Program-made: the position numbers and the translations under genes
NCBI RefSeq assembly: GCF_000378505.1
Contig: NZ_KB899997.1
Location: 124,001-188,000, forward strand
From: Modicisalibacter luteus DSM 23508
Lineage (GTDB): Bacteria; Pseudomonadota; Gammaproteobacteria; Pseudomonadales; Halomonadaceae
Direction of reading: 5' to 3'
DNA: 64,000 bases
Part shown: positions 42,243 through 51,448 of the stretch, piece after piece
How the letters are laid out: each line of letters opens with the position of its first letter
Position numbering within the stretch: the stretch's first letter is position 1
The notes under the pieces: generated by a model
Database searches by the model: none
What the model was told of the DNA's origin: nothing
Seen by the model: the letters and a program-made list of their open reading frames with translations, nothing else

Positions 42243-42267
42243 CATATTGAATTCATTATCCAAAAAT
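42243..42267. promoter_or_regulatory. Shared AT-rich motif, site 3 (before the aminotransferase gene)
   Basis: CATATTGAATTCATTATCC resembles sites 1 and 2 (common core TTGAATT, ATAC/ATCC flank). It lies in the short gap between the CoA-transferase and aminotransferase genes, preceded by a T-rich stretch, and may mark an internal promoter of the block under the same regulator. Confidence 0.5.
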
Positions 42268-42289
42268 AATAGCAAATCGGAGAATGCTC

Positions 42290-43498
42290 ATGCTGACGCT
42301 CGACTTCCATCCATCCGGCCGCCATTTTCTGCAGATTCCAGGCCCTTCCCCGGTGCCGGATCGCATTCTCAGAGCAATGAGTCTGCCGACGATTGATCAT
42401 CGGGGGCCCGAATTCGGTGCGCTGGGACTGGAACTGCTGACCAAGATCAAGCAGATATTCAAGACTGTGAACCCGGTGATTATCTATCCGGCATCCGGCA
42501 CGGGGGCCTGGGAAGCTGCGCTTATCAATACTTTGTCACCAGGCGACCAGGTGCTGATGTTCGAGACGGGGCACTTTGCCACCCTGTGGCAGAAGATGGC
42601 CCGGCGGTTGGGGATTGAACCCGAGTTTCTGAGCCTGCCCGGCGATCAAGGCTGGCGGCATGGCGTGCAAGCCGACATGATCGAAGCGCGTCTCATGCAA
42701 GATCCCAACCACGAGATCAAGGCGGTATGTGTTGTCCACAACGAAACTTCTACCGGGGTAACTAGCGATATCGCTGCAGTACGCCGCGCCATCGACGCTG
42801 CCGGTCACCCGGCGCTGTTGATGGTGGATACGATTTCCGGCTTGGCCAGTGCCGATTACCGGCACGATGAGTGGGGCGTCGATGTGACGATTTCAGGCTC
42901 GCAGAAGGGCCTGATGCTACCGCCGGGGATCAGTTTCAACGCGTTGTCCGACAAGGCCATCAATGCCAGCAAGTCGGCGCAATTGCCCAAGAGCTTCTGG
43001 GCCTGGGATGAAATTCTCGAGGCTAACAAGAACGGCTACTGGCCCTATACGCCGAACACCAATCTGCTGTATGGCCTGAATGAAGCCCTCGATATGCTAC
43101 TGGAAGAAGGGCTTGAGCATGTGCTGGCGCGTCATCAGCGCTGGGCCGCTGGCGTTCGCGCCGCGGTCAAGGCCTGGGGGCTGGAGATTCAATGTCAGGA
43201 CCCCGCCGTTTATTCCCCGGTCCTGACCGGCGTCGTCATGCCGGACGACGTCGATGCCGATGCGATTCGCAAGCTGATCTATGAGCGCTTCGATTTATCC
43301 TTGGGGATGGGGCTGGGCAAGGCCAAGGGGCGGATGTTCCGCATCGGCCATCTGGGCGACTGCAACGATCTGACGCTGATCGCCACCTTGGGTGGCTGCG
43401 AAGCCGGCATGAAGCTCGCCGGTGTCCCGCTCAAGGACAGTGGCGTCCTGGCTGCGCTGGACTATTTTGCCCGCCATCCGCTCGATGCCGACCGTTAA
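42290..43498 (+). CDS. Class V aminotransferase (serine/aspartate-glyoxylate type)
   Basis: PLP-dependent aminotransferase of the alanine/serine/aspartate-glyoxylate group, 402 aa. The N-terminal IPGPSPVPDRILRAM, the PASGTGAWEAAL loop and the PLP lysine K206 in TISGSQKGLMLPPG are family marks. Likely transfers an amino group to glyoxylate (giving glycine) or works in reverse on a keto acid. It resembles SgaA and BhcA; the other beta-hydroxyaspartate cycle genes are absent here, so the donor is unknown. The ATG at 42290 has GGAG with 7-base spacing; an ATG two codons earlier is too close. Confidence 0.87.
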   Translation: MLTLDFHPSGRHFLQIPGPSPVPDRILRAMSLPTIDHRGPEFGALGLELLTKIKQIFKTVNPVIIYPASGTGAWEAALINTLSPGDQVLMFETGHFATLWQKMARRLGIEPEFLSLPGDQGWRHGVQADMIEARLMQDPNHEIKAVCVVHNETSTGVTSDIAAVRRAIDAAGHPALLMVDTISGLASADYRHDEWGVDVTISGSQKGLMLPPGISFNALSDKAINASKSAQLPKSFWAWDEILEANKNGYWPYTPNTNLLYGLNEALDMLLEEGLEHVLARHQRWAAGVRAAVKAWGLEIQCQDPAVYSPVLTGVVMPDDVDADAIRKLIYERFDLSLGMGLGKAKGRMFRIGHLGDCNDLTLIATLGGCEAGMKLAGVPLKDSGVLAALDYFARHPLDADR

Positions 43499-43534
43499 CG
43501 GCGTAATCGTCGCAAGCCGCATGGGGAAGACACG

Positions 43535-46500
43535 ATGACGTCGTTATCCGCAAAGAATGCTCAGCCTTACAATGCCCGTATCAAGCCGGTATCTGAGGTC
43601 GCAGCCCGCCTACAGCGGGAAATAGCCGGCGAAGTGCTATTCGACCAGGCCTCGCGAGGGCGCTATTCCACTGATGCGTCGATCTACCAGATCATGCCTC
43701 TTGGCGTGGTTGTGCCGAGACATCAGCAGGATCTGCAAGTGGCCCTGGATATCGCTCGAGATGCGAGTATGCCGGTGCTGCCCAGAGGGGCTGGAACCAG
43801 CCAATGCGGTCAAACCGTGGGCGAGGCTCTGGTGCTCGACACCAGCCGCTGGCTGAACAGCGTCGTCGAGTTCGACGCAGAGGGGCGTACCGTGGTGGTC
43901 GAGCCCGGCATCGTGCTCGACCATCTCAACGCCTGGCTGAAACCCCATGGGCTGTGGTTTCCGGTCGATGTCTCGACCAGCGCCCAGTGTACCTTGGGTG
44001 GCATGGCCGGTAACAATTCGTGCGGCTCGCGCTCGATCAAGTACGGCAACATGGTCCACAACGTGCTAGGCATCGAAGCCCTGCTGGCCGACGGTACCCA
44101 GGCGATGTTTGGGCCCATCGACGAGATGGCCGATTCGGGGAGGCTAAGCCATATCATCGAGCGTGTCCGGCACATCGCCGAGCGTGAGGATGCCAATATC
44201 CGTGAGCACTTTCCCAAGGTGCTGCGCCGGGTCGCTGGTTACAACCTTGACCTGTTCAACTGCCAGAACCCGCGCCCCTACGATGTGTTGGGCCGGGCCA
44301 ACCTGGCGCATCTGCTGGTGGGCTCCGAAGGCACCCTGGGACTAACCCAGCGGCTCACTCTCAAGCTAGAACCGCTGCCCGAGCACAAGGTACTCGGGGT
44401 GGTGAACTTCCCCACCTTTTACCAAGCGATGGATCTGACGCAGCACATCGTCAAACTACAGCCGTCCGCAGTCGAGCTGGTCGATCGCACAATGATTGAG
44501 CTGTCGCTGGAGAATCCCTCGTTCCGGCCGGTGATCGAGAAATCCCTGATCGGCAAACCTGAAGCGATACTGCTGGTGGAGTTTTCGGGCCAGGAGCGCC
44601 TGTCACTACTCGAGAGACTGCACCAGTTGAATGAACTGATGGCCGATCTGGGTCTTCCTGACTGCGTGGTCGACATGCCCGAAGCTGACGAGCAGAAAGC
44701 GCTTTGGAATGTGCGCAAGGCCGGCCTCAACATCATGATGAGCATGAAGGGCGACGGCAAGCCGGTCTCCTTCATCGAAGATTGTGCGGTGCCGCTGGAG
44801 AACCTGGCCGAGTACACCGACAAGCTGACCCAGGTATTCCATAAACACGGAACTGAAGGCACTTGGTACGCACATGCCAGCGTAGGTACGTTGCATGTGC
44901 GGCCCATCCTCGACATGCGTCGCGACGGCGCGCAGAAGATGCGTGAAATCGCCGAGGAGGCATCGGCATTGGTACGCGAATACAAGGGCGCATACTCGGG
45001 TGAGCACGGCGATGGTATCTGTCGGGGCGAGTGGGTGGCCTGGCAATTCGGGTCGGAGCTCAACGCCGCCTTCAAGGAAATAAAGCAGCTTTTCGACCCA
45101 ACCAATCTGCTCAACCCCAACAAGATCGTCGACACCCCGCGTATGGACGATGAGCGCTACTTCCGGTTTCCCAAGCATTACCAGACGATACCAGTTACAC
45201 CTGTGCTCGACTGGGCGCCTTGGAACGTCAAGCGCGACCCGCTGACCGGTGAGCAGAGTGAGCCGGGCAGCGCCGGCGATCCTACGCATGGCTTAGCCAT
45301 GGCCGTGGAGATGTGTAACAACAATGGCCATTGCCGCAAGTTCGACGCCGGCACCATGTGTCCAAGTTACCGTGTCACACGCAACGAGCAGCACCTCACC
45401 CGTGGTCGTGCCAATACCCTGCGTCTAGCGCTATCTGGCCAGGTAGGGCACGAAGGGCTCGCCAGCGACGAGGTTAAGGAGGCACTAGACCTGTGTGTGT
45501 CCTGCAAGGGCTGCAAACGCGACTGTCCGACCGGGGTCGACATGGCCAAGTTCAAGATCGAGGCGCGAGCGGCGCGTGCCGAGACTCATCCATTATCGTG
45601 GCGCGACCGCATGATCGCCGATATGCCGCGTTACGCGCCCTATGCCAGCCGGATGGCACCGTTATTGGGCAGGTTGGAGCGTCTGCCGGTCCTGTCACGT
45701 TGGGTCAAGCAATCATTAGGGTTGGCCGAGGCACGCACGCTACCGGAGTTCACTGGCGATTATCTGCGCGGGGCCGAGCGTCCCCGGGCCGATACGGACG
45801 CGGTGGGGGAGGTGGTGCTGTTTGTTGACACCTTCAACAATTATATGGAAGCCGACAATGCGGCCGCCGCCCATCGTGTGCTCACGGCCGCCGGCTATCG
45901 CGTCCATCTCAACAATCCGCCTAACCAGCGGCCGCTGTGCTGCGGACGGACCTACCTGGCCTCGGGCCAAGTCGACAAGGCCAAGGCCGAGGCGCGACGT
46001 ACATTGGATCATCTGATGCCTTACGTACAGCGCGGGGCGGCAGTCGTGGGCCTCGAGCCTTCATGCCTGTTGACCCTTCGTGATGAGTTCCTGCAGTACG
46101 GCTACGGCGAGGAAGCCAGGCAGCTAGCGGAGGCGGCGATGCTGTTCGAGGAGTTCCTGGTGCGCGAGAAGGCCGCCGGCCGCTTGGCACTCGACCTCAA
46201 GCCGCTCGAGGCATCTCGCGCCTGGCTGCATGGCCATTGTCACCAGAAGGCATTCGACGCGCTGCGTCCTGTGGAGGCCGTATTGGGTTGGATTCCCGAC
46301 CTGGAGGTCAAGACGATCGAGTCGTCGTGCTGTGGCATGGCCGGCAGCTTCGGTTACGAGCGTGAGCACTTTGATGCATCGATGCAGATGGCCGAGCTGT
46401 CGCTACTCCCTGCGGTACGCCAGGCTGAAGAACAGGATCTGGTAGTAGCCGATGGGACCAGTTGTCGGCATCAAATCCGTGACGGTGCCCAGCGTGACGC

Positions 46501-46540
46501 TCTACACGTCGCGCGCGTGCTTGACCTCGCACTGGCCTGA
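43535..46540 (+). CDS. Large FAD/iron-sulfur D-2-hydroxyacid dehydrogenase (YdiJ-like)
   Basis: Single-chain respiratory 2-hydroxyacid dehydrogenase, 1001 aa, about the size of E. coli YdiJ (a D-2-hydroxyglutarate dehydrogenase). Residues about 30-280 are FAD-binding type 4 (LPRGAGTSQCGQTVGE, GNNSCGSRSIKYG, GSEGTLGLTQRLTLKL). Residues 300-540 form the FAD-oxidase C domain with GEHGDGICRGEW. Iron-sulfur motifs follow around 590-670 (CNNNGHCRKFDAGTMCPSYR, CVSCKGCKRDCPTGVD), then two CCG domains (LCCGRTYLASG, SSCCGMAGSFGYE). It would oxidise a D-2-hydroxyacid and pass electrons to quinone. GGGGAAG precedes the ATG. Confidence 0.9.
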   Translation: MTSLSAKNAQPYNARIKPVSEVAARLQREIAGEVLFDQASRGRYSTDASIYQIMPLGVVVPRHQQDLQVALDIARDASMPVLPRGAGTSQCGQTVGEALVLDTSRWLNSVVEFDAEGRTVVVEPGIVLDHLNAWLKPHGLWFPVDVSTSAQCTLGGMAGNNSCGSRSIKYGNMVHNVLGIEALLADGTQAMFGPIDEMADSGRLSHIIERVRHIAEREDANIREHFPKVLRRVAGYNLDLFNCQNPRPYDVLGRANLAHLLVGSEGTLGLTQRLTLKLEPLPEHKVLGVVNFPTFYQAMDLTQHIVKLQPSAVELVDRTMIELSLENPSFRPVIEKSLIGKPEAILLVEFSGQERLSLLERLHQLNELMADLGLPDCVVDMPEADEQKALWNVRKAGLNIMMSMKGDGKPVSFIEDCAVPLENLAEYTDKLTQVFHKHGTEGTWYAHASVGTLHVRPILDMRRDGAQKMREIAEEASALVREYKGAYSGEHGDGICRGEWVAWQFGSELNAAFKEIKQLFDPTNLLNPNKIVDTPRMDDERYFRFPKHYQTIPVTPVLDWAPWNVKRDPLTGEQSEPGSAGDPTHGLAMAVEMCNNNGHCRKFDAGTMCPSYRVTRNEQHLTRGRANTLRLALSGQVGHEGLASDEVKEALDLCVSCKGCKRDCPTGVDMAKFKIEARAARAETHPLSWRDRMIADMPRYAPYASRMAPLLGRLERLPVLSRWVKQSLGLAEARTLPEFTGDYLRGAERPRADTDAVGEVVLFVDTFNNYMEADNAAAAHRVLTAAGYRVHLNNPPNQRPLCCGRTYLASGQVDKAKAEARRTLDHLMPYVQRGAAVVGLEPSCLLTLRDEFLQYGYGEEARQLAEAAMLFEEFLVREKAAGRLALDLKPLEASRAWLHGHCHQKAFDALRPVEAVLGWIPDLEVKTIESSCCGMAGSFGYEREHFDASMQMAELSLLPAVRQAEEQDLVVADGTSCRHQIRDGAQRDALHVARVLDLALA

Positions 46541-46628
46541 GTCGCAAATAAAAAGCAGCAGCGCAAGAGGGGCCGCAGAGCGCGTGCCTCCTCTTGCGTT
46601 CGAATGGGCATGATGAGATGAACGAACG

Positions 46629-47659
46629 ATGATCGACCTGAGAAGCGATACCGTGACCCGCCCGAGCCAGGCAATGCGTGAAGCGATTGCCTCTGCCGAG
46701 GTGGGAGACGATGTCTGGGGGGATGACCCCAGTGCGGCGGCCTTCGAAAGGCTGTCGCCGAGCGTGCCGGGTTTGCCGCCGGCCTGCTCTTCCCATCGGG
46801 CACACAAAGCAACTTGACCGCATTGATGGCGCACTGCGAGCGCGGCGATGAGTTCATCGCAGGGCAGCAGTCGCATATCTACAAATACGAAGGCGGCGGC
46901 GCAGCGGTGCTGGCCAGTCTGCAGCCACAACCGATCGACAATGCCTCGGACGGGACGTTGCCGCTGGAGAAAGTGGCTGACGCCATTAAGCGTGACGATA
47001 TCCATTTCGCTCGCACACGCCTGGTCGCACTGGAAAACACATTTCAGGGTAAGGTGTTGCCACAGGACTACATTGAGCAGGTGACAGCGCTGGCGAAGGA
47101 ACATGGTCTGCTGACCCATCTTGATGGCGCGCGGCTGTTCAATGCAGCAGTCGCCACCGGTCAGTCACTGGAGGTGTTGTGCCGAGGTTTCGATTCGGTC
47201 TCGCTGTGCTTTTCCAAGGGGCTAGGTGCCCCAGTGGGCTCGGTGCTGGTCGGCAGCGCTTCTTTCATCGCCCGGGCTCGTCGTTGGCGCAAGACGCTTG
47301 GCGGGGGCATGCGTCAGGCAGGGCTGCTGGCAGCGGGGTGCCATTACGCTCTGGAGCATCACGTCGCCGGACTGGCCGACGACCACCATCATGCTCGGCT
47401 ACTGGCCGATGGCCTTTTGGACTTGCCGGGCGTCGAGGATGTCGAATGCCATACCAACATGGTCTTTGCGTGTTTTCCTGAAGCGCATCGTCAAGCGCTA
47501 GCCCAGTATCTACACGAGCGGGAAATCCTGATGGAGCCGCTGCCACATACGCGATTCGTCACCCATCGTGACGTATCCGAAGCGGACATTCGTCGTGTGC
47601 TGGCCGATATTCAGCGATATTTTCGTGACGTGGCCAGCACTACGCCGCAGCGAGTATAA
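46629..47659 (+). pseudogene. ltaE: Low-specificity threonine aldolase with a frameshift
   Basis: PLP-dependent aldolase family that cleaves L-threonine or other beta-hydroxy amino acids to glycine and an aldehyde. The first frame gives [20 protein letters not shown] through [15 protein letters not shown]; from about 46753 the family sequence continues in the next frame ([20 protein letters not shown], then GGGAAVLASLQPQ) to the stop at 47659. The PLP-lysine region SLCFSKGLGAPVGSVLVG is intact. One missing G near 46753-46755 explains it (CTGTCG instead of CTGGTCG). Either a decayed gene or a base-call error. Last gene of the rightward block. Confidence 0.85.
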
Positions 47660-47708
47660 AACTGCAGGGCCATGCACCGTAGGTGAGCTGAACATAAGGG
47701 GAGAAAAA

Positions 47709-47735
47709 ATACGCTCCGGGGAAACCGGAGCGTAT
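47709..47735 (-). terminator. Strong terminator of the lactate/glycolate permease gene
   Basis: Perfect 11-bp stem ATACGCTCCGG/CCGGAGCGTAT with a five-base loop, followed on the minus strand by TTTTTTCTCC. It lies between convergent genes and may also stop the threonine aldolase transcript. Confidence 0.92.
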
Positions 47736-47761
47736 CTTCATGTGACGCAGGTGTTCTTGTC

Positions 47762-49459
47762 CTAGTTACCCAGCAATTGGTCGCCAAGGCCAAGGACATA
47801 GAAGCCGATCAGACCCAGGATGCCCGTGAAGGTCACGTAGTAAAGCGTCGGCAGGATGGTCTTGCGCAGCGTCGTTCCTTCTCGACCGAGCAAGCCGACC
47901 GTGGCCGAGGCCGCGACTACGTTGTGAATGGCAATCATGTTGCCTGCAGCGGCCCCGACGGCCTGCAGGGCAACCATCAGTGTGGTTGAGACACCGAGCA
48001 CTTCAGCCACGTTGAACTGGAAGTCGGCAAGCATCAGGTTGGACACTGTGTTGGAGCCGGCAATGAAGGCCCCCAGTGCACCCACCCACGGGGCAAAGAA
48101 GGGGTAGACGTCACCCACGCCATCGGCCACGAACTGCGCCATGGCCACCGGCATGGAGACCAGGTCGGCCTGGTTGACACCGGAGTTGATCAGGATACGC
48201 ACCATGGGGATGGTAAACAGCAGCACGAAGCCAGCGCCAAAGATGGTCCGGGTTGACTCGGAAAACGCTGCCTGAACTTGGCCACCGCGCATGCGGTGCA
48301 TGAAGATGGTGATCAGCACGACCAAGAGCAGGATGCCACCGGGCAGGTAGAGCGGTTCGATACTGCCGGAAACCCCAGCTTCGCCGAGGATGTTGCTCCA
48401 GCCCAGGCTCAGTGAGGTCAGGGCTTCCTTGACCGGGGTGACGGTGCGGGAGATGACCAGGAACACGGCCAGGAGCACATATGGCAGCCAGCCCATGAAA
48501 ACCGACATCGGTGCACGCCCGGCCACTTGGTCGAGCTTGATGTCGAGCTTGCCGATCCACTCATCCGGCCAGGAGGTCGACTCGGGGAAGTCCCAGGTCG
48601 TCTTGGGCAGCAGGAAGCCACGGCGCGCCGCCGGCACGACGATGGCCAGGCCGATCATGGCGCCGATCATCGACGGGAACTCCGGCCCGAGTAGAACGCC
48701 GGCCAGCATGTAGGGCACCACGAAACAGATCCCGGCGAACAAGGCAAACGGGGCGATCTCCAGGCCTTCGCGCCACGAGCGGTTGGCCCCGAAGAAACGC
48801 ACCATGATGGTGACCATGATCAATGGCATGAACAGTCCCACGATGCCGTGCAGGATAGCGACTTCGGATGTGACTAGCTGGAAGTAGTCCGCCCAGTCGG
48901 CACCACCCGCGGCCAAGCGTTCAGTGATATCCGCCTTGCCGAGCCCACCGCTGACTCCGACCACGATCGGTGTGCCCACGGCGCCGAACGAGACTGGCGT
49001 GGACTGGATCATCATGCCGACCACAACGGCGGCCAGCGCCGGGAAACCCAGTGCCACCATCAGCGGCGCGGCGACGGCCGCTGGCGTTCCAAAGCCCGAG
49101 GCACCCTCGATGAAGCAGCCGAATAGCCAGGCGACGATGATGGCCTGGACGCGCCGGTCCGGGCTGATGCCGGAGAAACCGTTACGAATCGCGGCGATTC
49201 CCCCTGAGTGCTTGAGCGTGTTAAGCAGCAGGATTGCGCCGAAGATGATCCATAGGATCGCCACAGTCAGGATCAGGCCTTGAAAGGTGGAAGCAAGGAC
49301 GCGGGTGAACGTCATGTCCCAGGCAAACAGGCCGATCAGGGCCGTGACCAGATACACAATAGGCATCGCGGTACGTGCCGCGATACGAAAGCCGATCAAT
49401 AGCACCCCTGCCAAAACGAGCGGCAGGAAAGCGAGTAACGCTAACAACGTTGGGTTCAT
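47762..49459 (-). CDS. lldP: L-lactate/glycolate permease (LldP/GlcA family)
   Basis: Proton-coupled 2-hydroxymonocarboxylate permease, 565 aa, with about 12-14 spans. Family segments: [37 protein letters not shown], and [15 protein letters not shown] with [28 protein letters not shown] near the end. LldP and GlcA both carry lactate and glycolate, and the nearby glc operon makes glycolate a likely cargo. The ATG at 49459 is preceded by AGAGGA; an in-frame TTG three codons upstream is too close to it. Confidence 0.93.
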   Translation of the reverse strand: MNPTLLALLAFLPLVLAGVLLIGFRIAARTAMPIVYLVTALIGLFAWDMTFTRVLASTFQGLILTVAILWIIFGAILLLNTLKHSGGIAAIRNGFSGISPDRRVQAIIVAWLFGCFIEGASGFGTPAAVAAPLMVALGFPALAAVVVGMMIQSTPVSFGAVGTPIVVGVSGGLGKADITERLAAGGADWADYFQLVTSEVAILHGIVGLFMPLIMVTIMVRFFGANRSWREGLEIAPFALFAGICFVVPYMLAGVLLGPEFPSMIGAMIGLAIVVPAARRGFLLPKTTWDFPESTSWPDEWIGKLDIKLDQVAGRAPMSVFMGWLPYVLLAVFLVISRTVTPVKEALTSLSLGWSNILGEAGVSGSIEPLYLPGGILLLVVLITIFMHRMRGGQVQAAFSESTRTIFGAGFVLLFTIPMVRILINSGVNQADLVSMPVAMAQFVADGVGDVYPFFAPWVGALGAFIAGSNTVSNLMLADFQFNVAEVLGVSTTLMVALQAVGAAAGNMIAIHNVVAASATVGLLGREGTTLRKTILPTLYYVTFTGILGLIGFYVLGLGDQLLGN

Positions 49460-49812
49460 GAGGCACAATTCCTCTTGTACGTGTCCAGCAGGGCTGGCAT
49501 GGAGAAACGACCGTTTACTTCATCTGCACGGGAGTAGCAGGTGTGGGCACGATAATAGGGAGATCCGGGTTTGGCTATCCTTGGGAAATTGGTAATACCA
49601 ATAATACGAAGGGCTAATTGATTATGTAACTTATTGATATATCTGTATTATAGTTTTTGTAATTCGTTCATTTGCGAGGCGAGGAGAGACGAAAGGGTAA
49701 AACGATTAGACTAATAGATAAGCGAAAGGTGAGGCTGCCATAGGCAGTGGCGTCGCGCATCGCACAGTGCTAGCGTCATAGGACTTCCGTATCCCGCTTC
49801 TAAGGAGACTCC
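49460..49812. promoter_or_regulatory. Divergent intergenic region between lldP and the first GST gene
   Basis: A 353-bp gap. It contains a perfect LldR-type palindrome (49588-49602) and an AT-rich segment at about 49600-49670 with several TATAAT-like strings on both strands, presumably the lldP promoter. No gene is seen. The 100 bp nearest the GST gene are unremarkable apart from its AAGGAG site. Confidence 0.5.
49588..49602. promoter_or_regulatory. LldR/PdhR-type operator upstream of lldP
   Basis: Perfect palindrome ATTGGT-AAT-ACCAAT, matching the AATTGGTnnnACCAATT class bound by lactate-responsive GntR regulators such as LldR. It is 129 bp upstream of the permease start. No lldR gene is in the window. 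Confidence 0.65.
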
Positions 49813-50523
49813 ATGACTCGGCAACTCTACGATCTGTGCGGTATCGACGATCGCCTGCGTTTCTCACCCTACTGCTGGCGCGTCAAGTTCGCGCTGGCGC
49901 ACAAGGGTCTGGATTACGAGGCCTTGCCGTGGCATTTCACCGACAAGGAAGTCATCGCCTTTTCGAAGCAAGGCAAGGTGCCGGTTTTCATCGATGGCGA
50001 TCAGACCATCACCGACAGTTACGAGATCTTCCGTTACCTCGATCGGGCTTATCCCGATAAGCCCCTGCTCGGCGAGGGTGAAGCCGAAAGCCGAGCGCGT
50101 TTCTTCAAATTCTATGCCGAGCGTAGCCTGGCGCCAGGCATGATGCGCACCATTGTCATGGACTTGTTCAATGCCATACATCCCAAGGATCGCGACTACT
50201 TTCGCGAAACCCGTGAGAAGGCCATGGGGCGAACATTGGAAGAGATCCATGCGCCGAGCACCGGACTGACCCTGCTCGACAAGGCGCTCGAGCCCTTGCG
50301 TGGCCGACTTTCCGAGGCCGACTTTCTGGATGGCGACGCACCGGCAGGGGCCGACTACCTGGTTATTGGCCACTTCATGTGGGCACGTACCGTCTCAACG
50401 GCCGATCTGGTATCGAACGCCGACCCGGTTTATGCCTGGATGGAACGCATGCTCGGCTTGCATGGGGGATTGGGGCGTAGTGCGACGCGTATCGTCGATA
50501 TCGAGGGGGCTTACGGTTCCTGA
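49813..50523 (+). CDS. Glutathione S-transferase family protein
   Basis: GST-fold protein, 236 aa. The N-terminal thioredoxin-like domain shows SPYCWRVKFALAHKGLDYEALP (about residues 18-39) and the glutathione-binding GKVPVFIDGDQTITDSYEIFRYLD. The helical C-terminal domain follows from about residue 95. Resembles the LigE/beta-etherase-like and fungal-type GST groups; substrate unknown. AAGGAG precedes the ATG. Followed by a second GST gene after 95 bp. Confidence 0.85.
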   Translation: MTRQLYDLCGIDDRLRFSPYCWRVKFALAHKGLDYEALPWHFTDKEVIAFSKQGKVPVFIDGDQTITDSYEIFRYLDRAYPDKPLLGEGEAESRARFFKFYAERSLAPGMMRTIVMDLFNAIHPKDRDYFRETREKAMGRTLEEIHAPSTGLTLLDKALEPLRGRLSEADFLDGDAPAGADYLVIGHFMWARTVSTADLVSNADPVYAWMERMLGLHGGLGRSATRIVDIEGAYGS

Positions 50524-50618
50524 TTCGTACGAGGCCGTCGGGGTGAAAATGCCGACGGGCCTCGAATTCGCTGTTAAGTGGCTAATGACTGGTTGTCAAC
50601 GGCACAAGGAATCCTGCC

Positions 50619-51308
50619 ATGATCGATCTCTATTACTGGACGACCCCCAACGGTCACAAGATCACGATCTTCCTGGAGGAGGCGGGGCTGGATTACCGCT
50701 TATATCCGGTCAATATCGGCCGTGGTGAACAGTTCACGGCCGACTTCCTAGCTATCGCACCCAATAACCGGATTCCCGCCATTGTCGATCGTAAGCCGGC
50801 CGATGGCGGCCAACCGCTGTCGCTGTTCGAATCAGGGGCCATACTCGAATATCTTGCAGACAAGAGCGGCAAGTTCCTCCCGCGAAGTGGCCGCGAGCGC
50901 TACGTGGTGCTGCAATGGCTTTATTGGCAGATGGGCGGGCTGGGGCCAATGGCCGGCCAGAACCATCACTTCCGCAACTATGCGCCCAAGAAGATTGAGT
51001 ATGCTGTCGAGCGATACATCAAGGAGACGGCACGTCTCTATGGCGTGCTCGACCGCCAGCTCGAAGATAACGATTATGTGGCCGGCAGCGATTACTCTAT
51101 CGCTGATATGGCGATTTGGCCGTGGATCAAGCCCTACGCCAACCAAGGCCAGGACATCGAGGATTTTCCCAATGTCCAGCGCTGGTTCGAGGCCATCGGT
51201 GAGCGCGACGCGGTCAAGCGTGCCTATGGCCGGGCCGAAGAGATCAACCCGCAGGGTGGTGTTGAAATGAACGAGGAGGCGCGCAGGCACCTGTTCGGGC
51301 AAAAGTGA
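50619..51308 (+). CDS. yfcG: Nu-class glutathione transferase/disulfide reductase YfcG-like
   Basis: GST of the YfcG/YghU group, 229 aa. The N-terminal signature TTPNGHKITIFLEEAGLDYRLYPVNIG and the cis-Pro segment NNRIPAIVD match E. coli YfcG closely; these enzymes reduce disulfides with two bound glutathiones. The C-terminal domain contains WQMGGLGPMAGQNHHFRNYAP, also typical. AAGGA precedes the ATG. Second of two adjacent GST genes. Confidence 0.9.
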   Translation: MIDLYYWTTPNGHKITIFLEEAGLDYRLYPVNIGRGEQFTADFLAIAPNNRIPAIVDRKPADGGQPLSLFESGAILEYLADKSGKFLPRSGRERYVVLQWLYWQMGGLGPMAGQNHHFRNYAPKKIEYAVERYIKETARLYGVLDRQLEDNDYVAGSDYSIADMAIWPWIKPYANQGQDIEDFPNVQRWFEAIGERDAVKRAYGRAEEINPQGGVEMNEEARRHLFGQK

Positions 51309-51336
51309 CAATGGAGGATGTGCCACTTCGTTATCC

Positions 51337-51357
51337 AGGCCCAGCCTAGCTGGGCCT
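51337..51357 (+). terminator. Terminator after yfcG
   Basis: Perfect 8-bp stem AGGCCCAG/CTGGGCCT with a five-base loop and a short T-run, 28 bp beyond the yfcG stop. Confidence 0.65.
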
Positions 51358-51448
51358 TTGAGCGCAAATAGATCGTTTGTGCCGGCCTTTGACTCGGGAG
51401 CAAGCTGAGGCTTCCGCAGTCAACCATGACAACGATACGGAGGCGGCG

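Noticed and set aside
42284-43498. A complete beta-hydroxyaspartate cycle around the aminotransferase
   Set aside because: The aminotransferase resembles BhcA, but no dehydratase, aldolase of the BhcC type, iminosuccinate reductase or IclR gene is present in the window.
46814-47659. Independent short threonine aldolase starting at MTALMAH
   Set aside because: The family sequence continues upstream in another frame through the PSGTQSN segment, so this is the 3' part of a broken gene.
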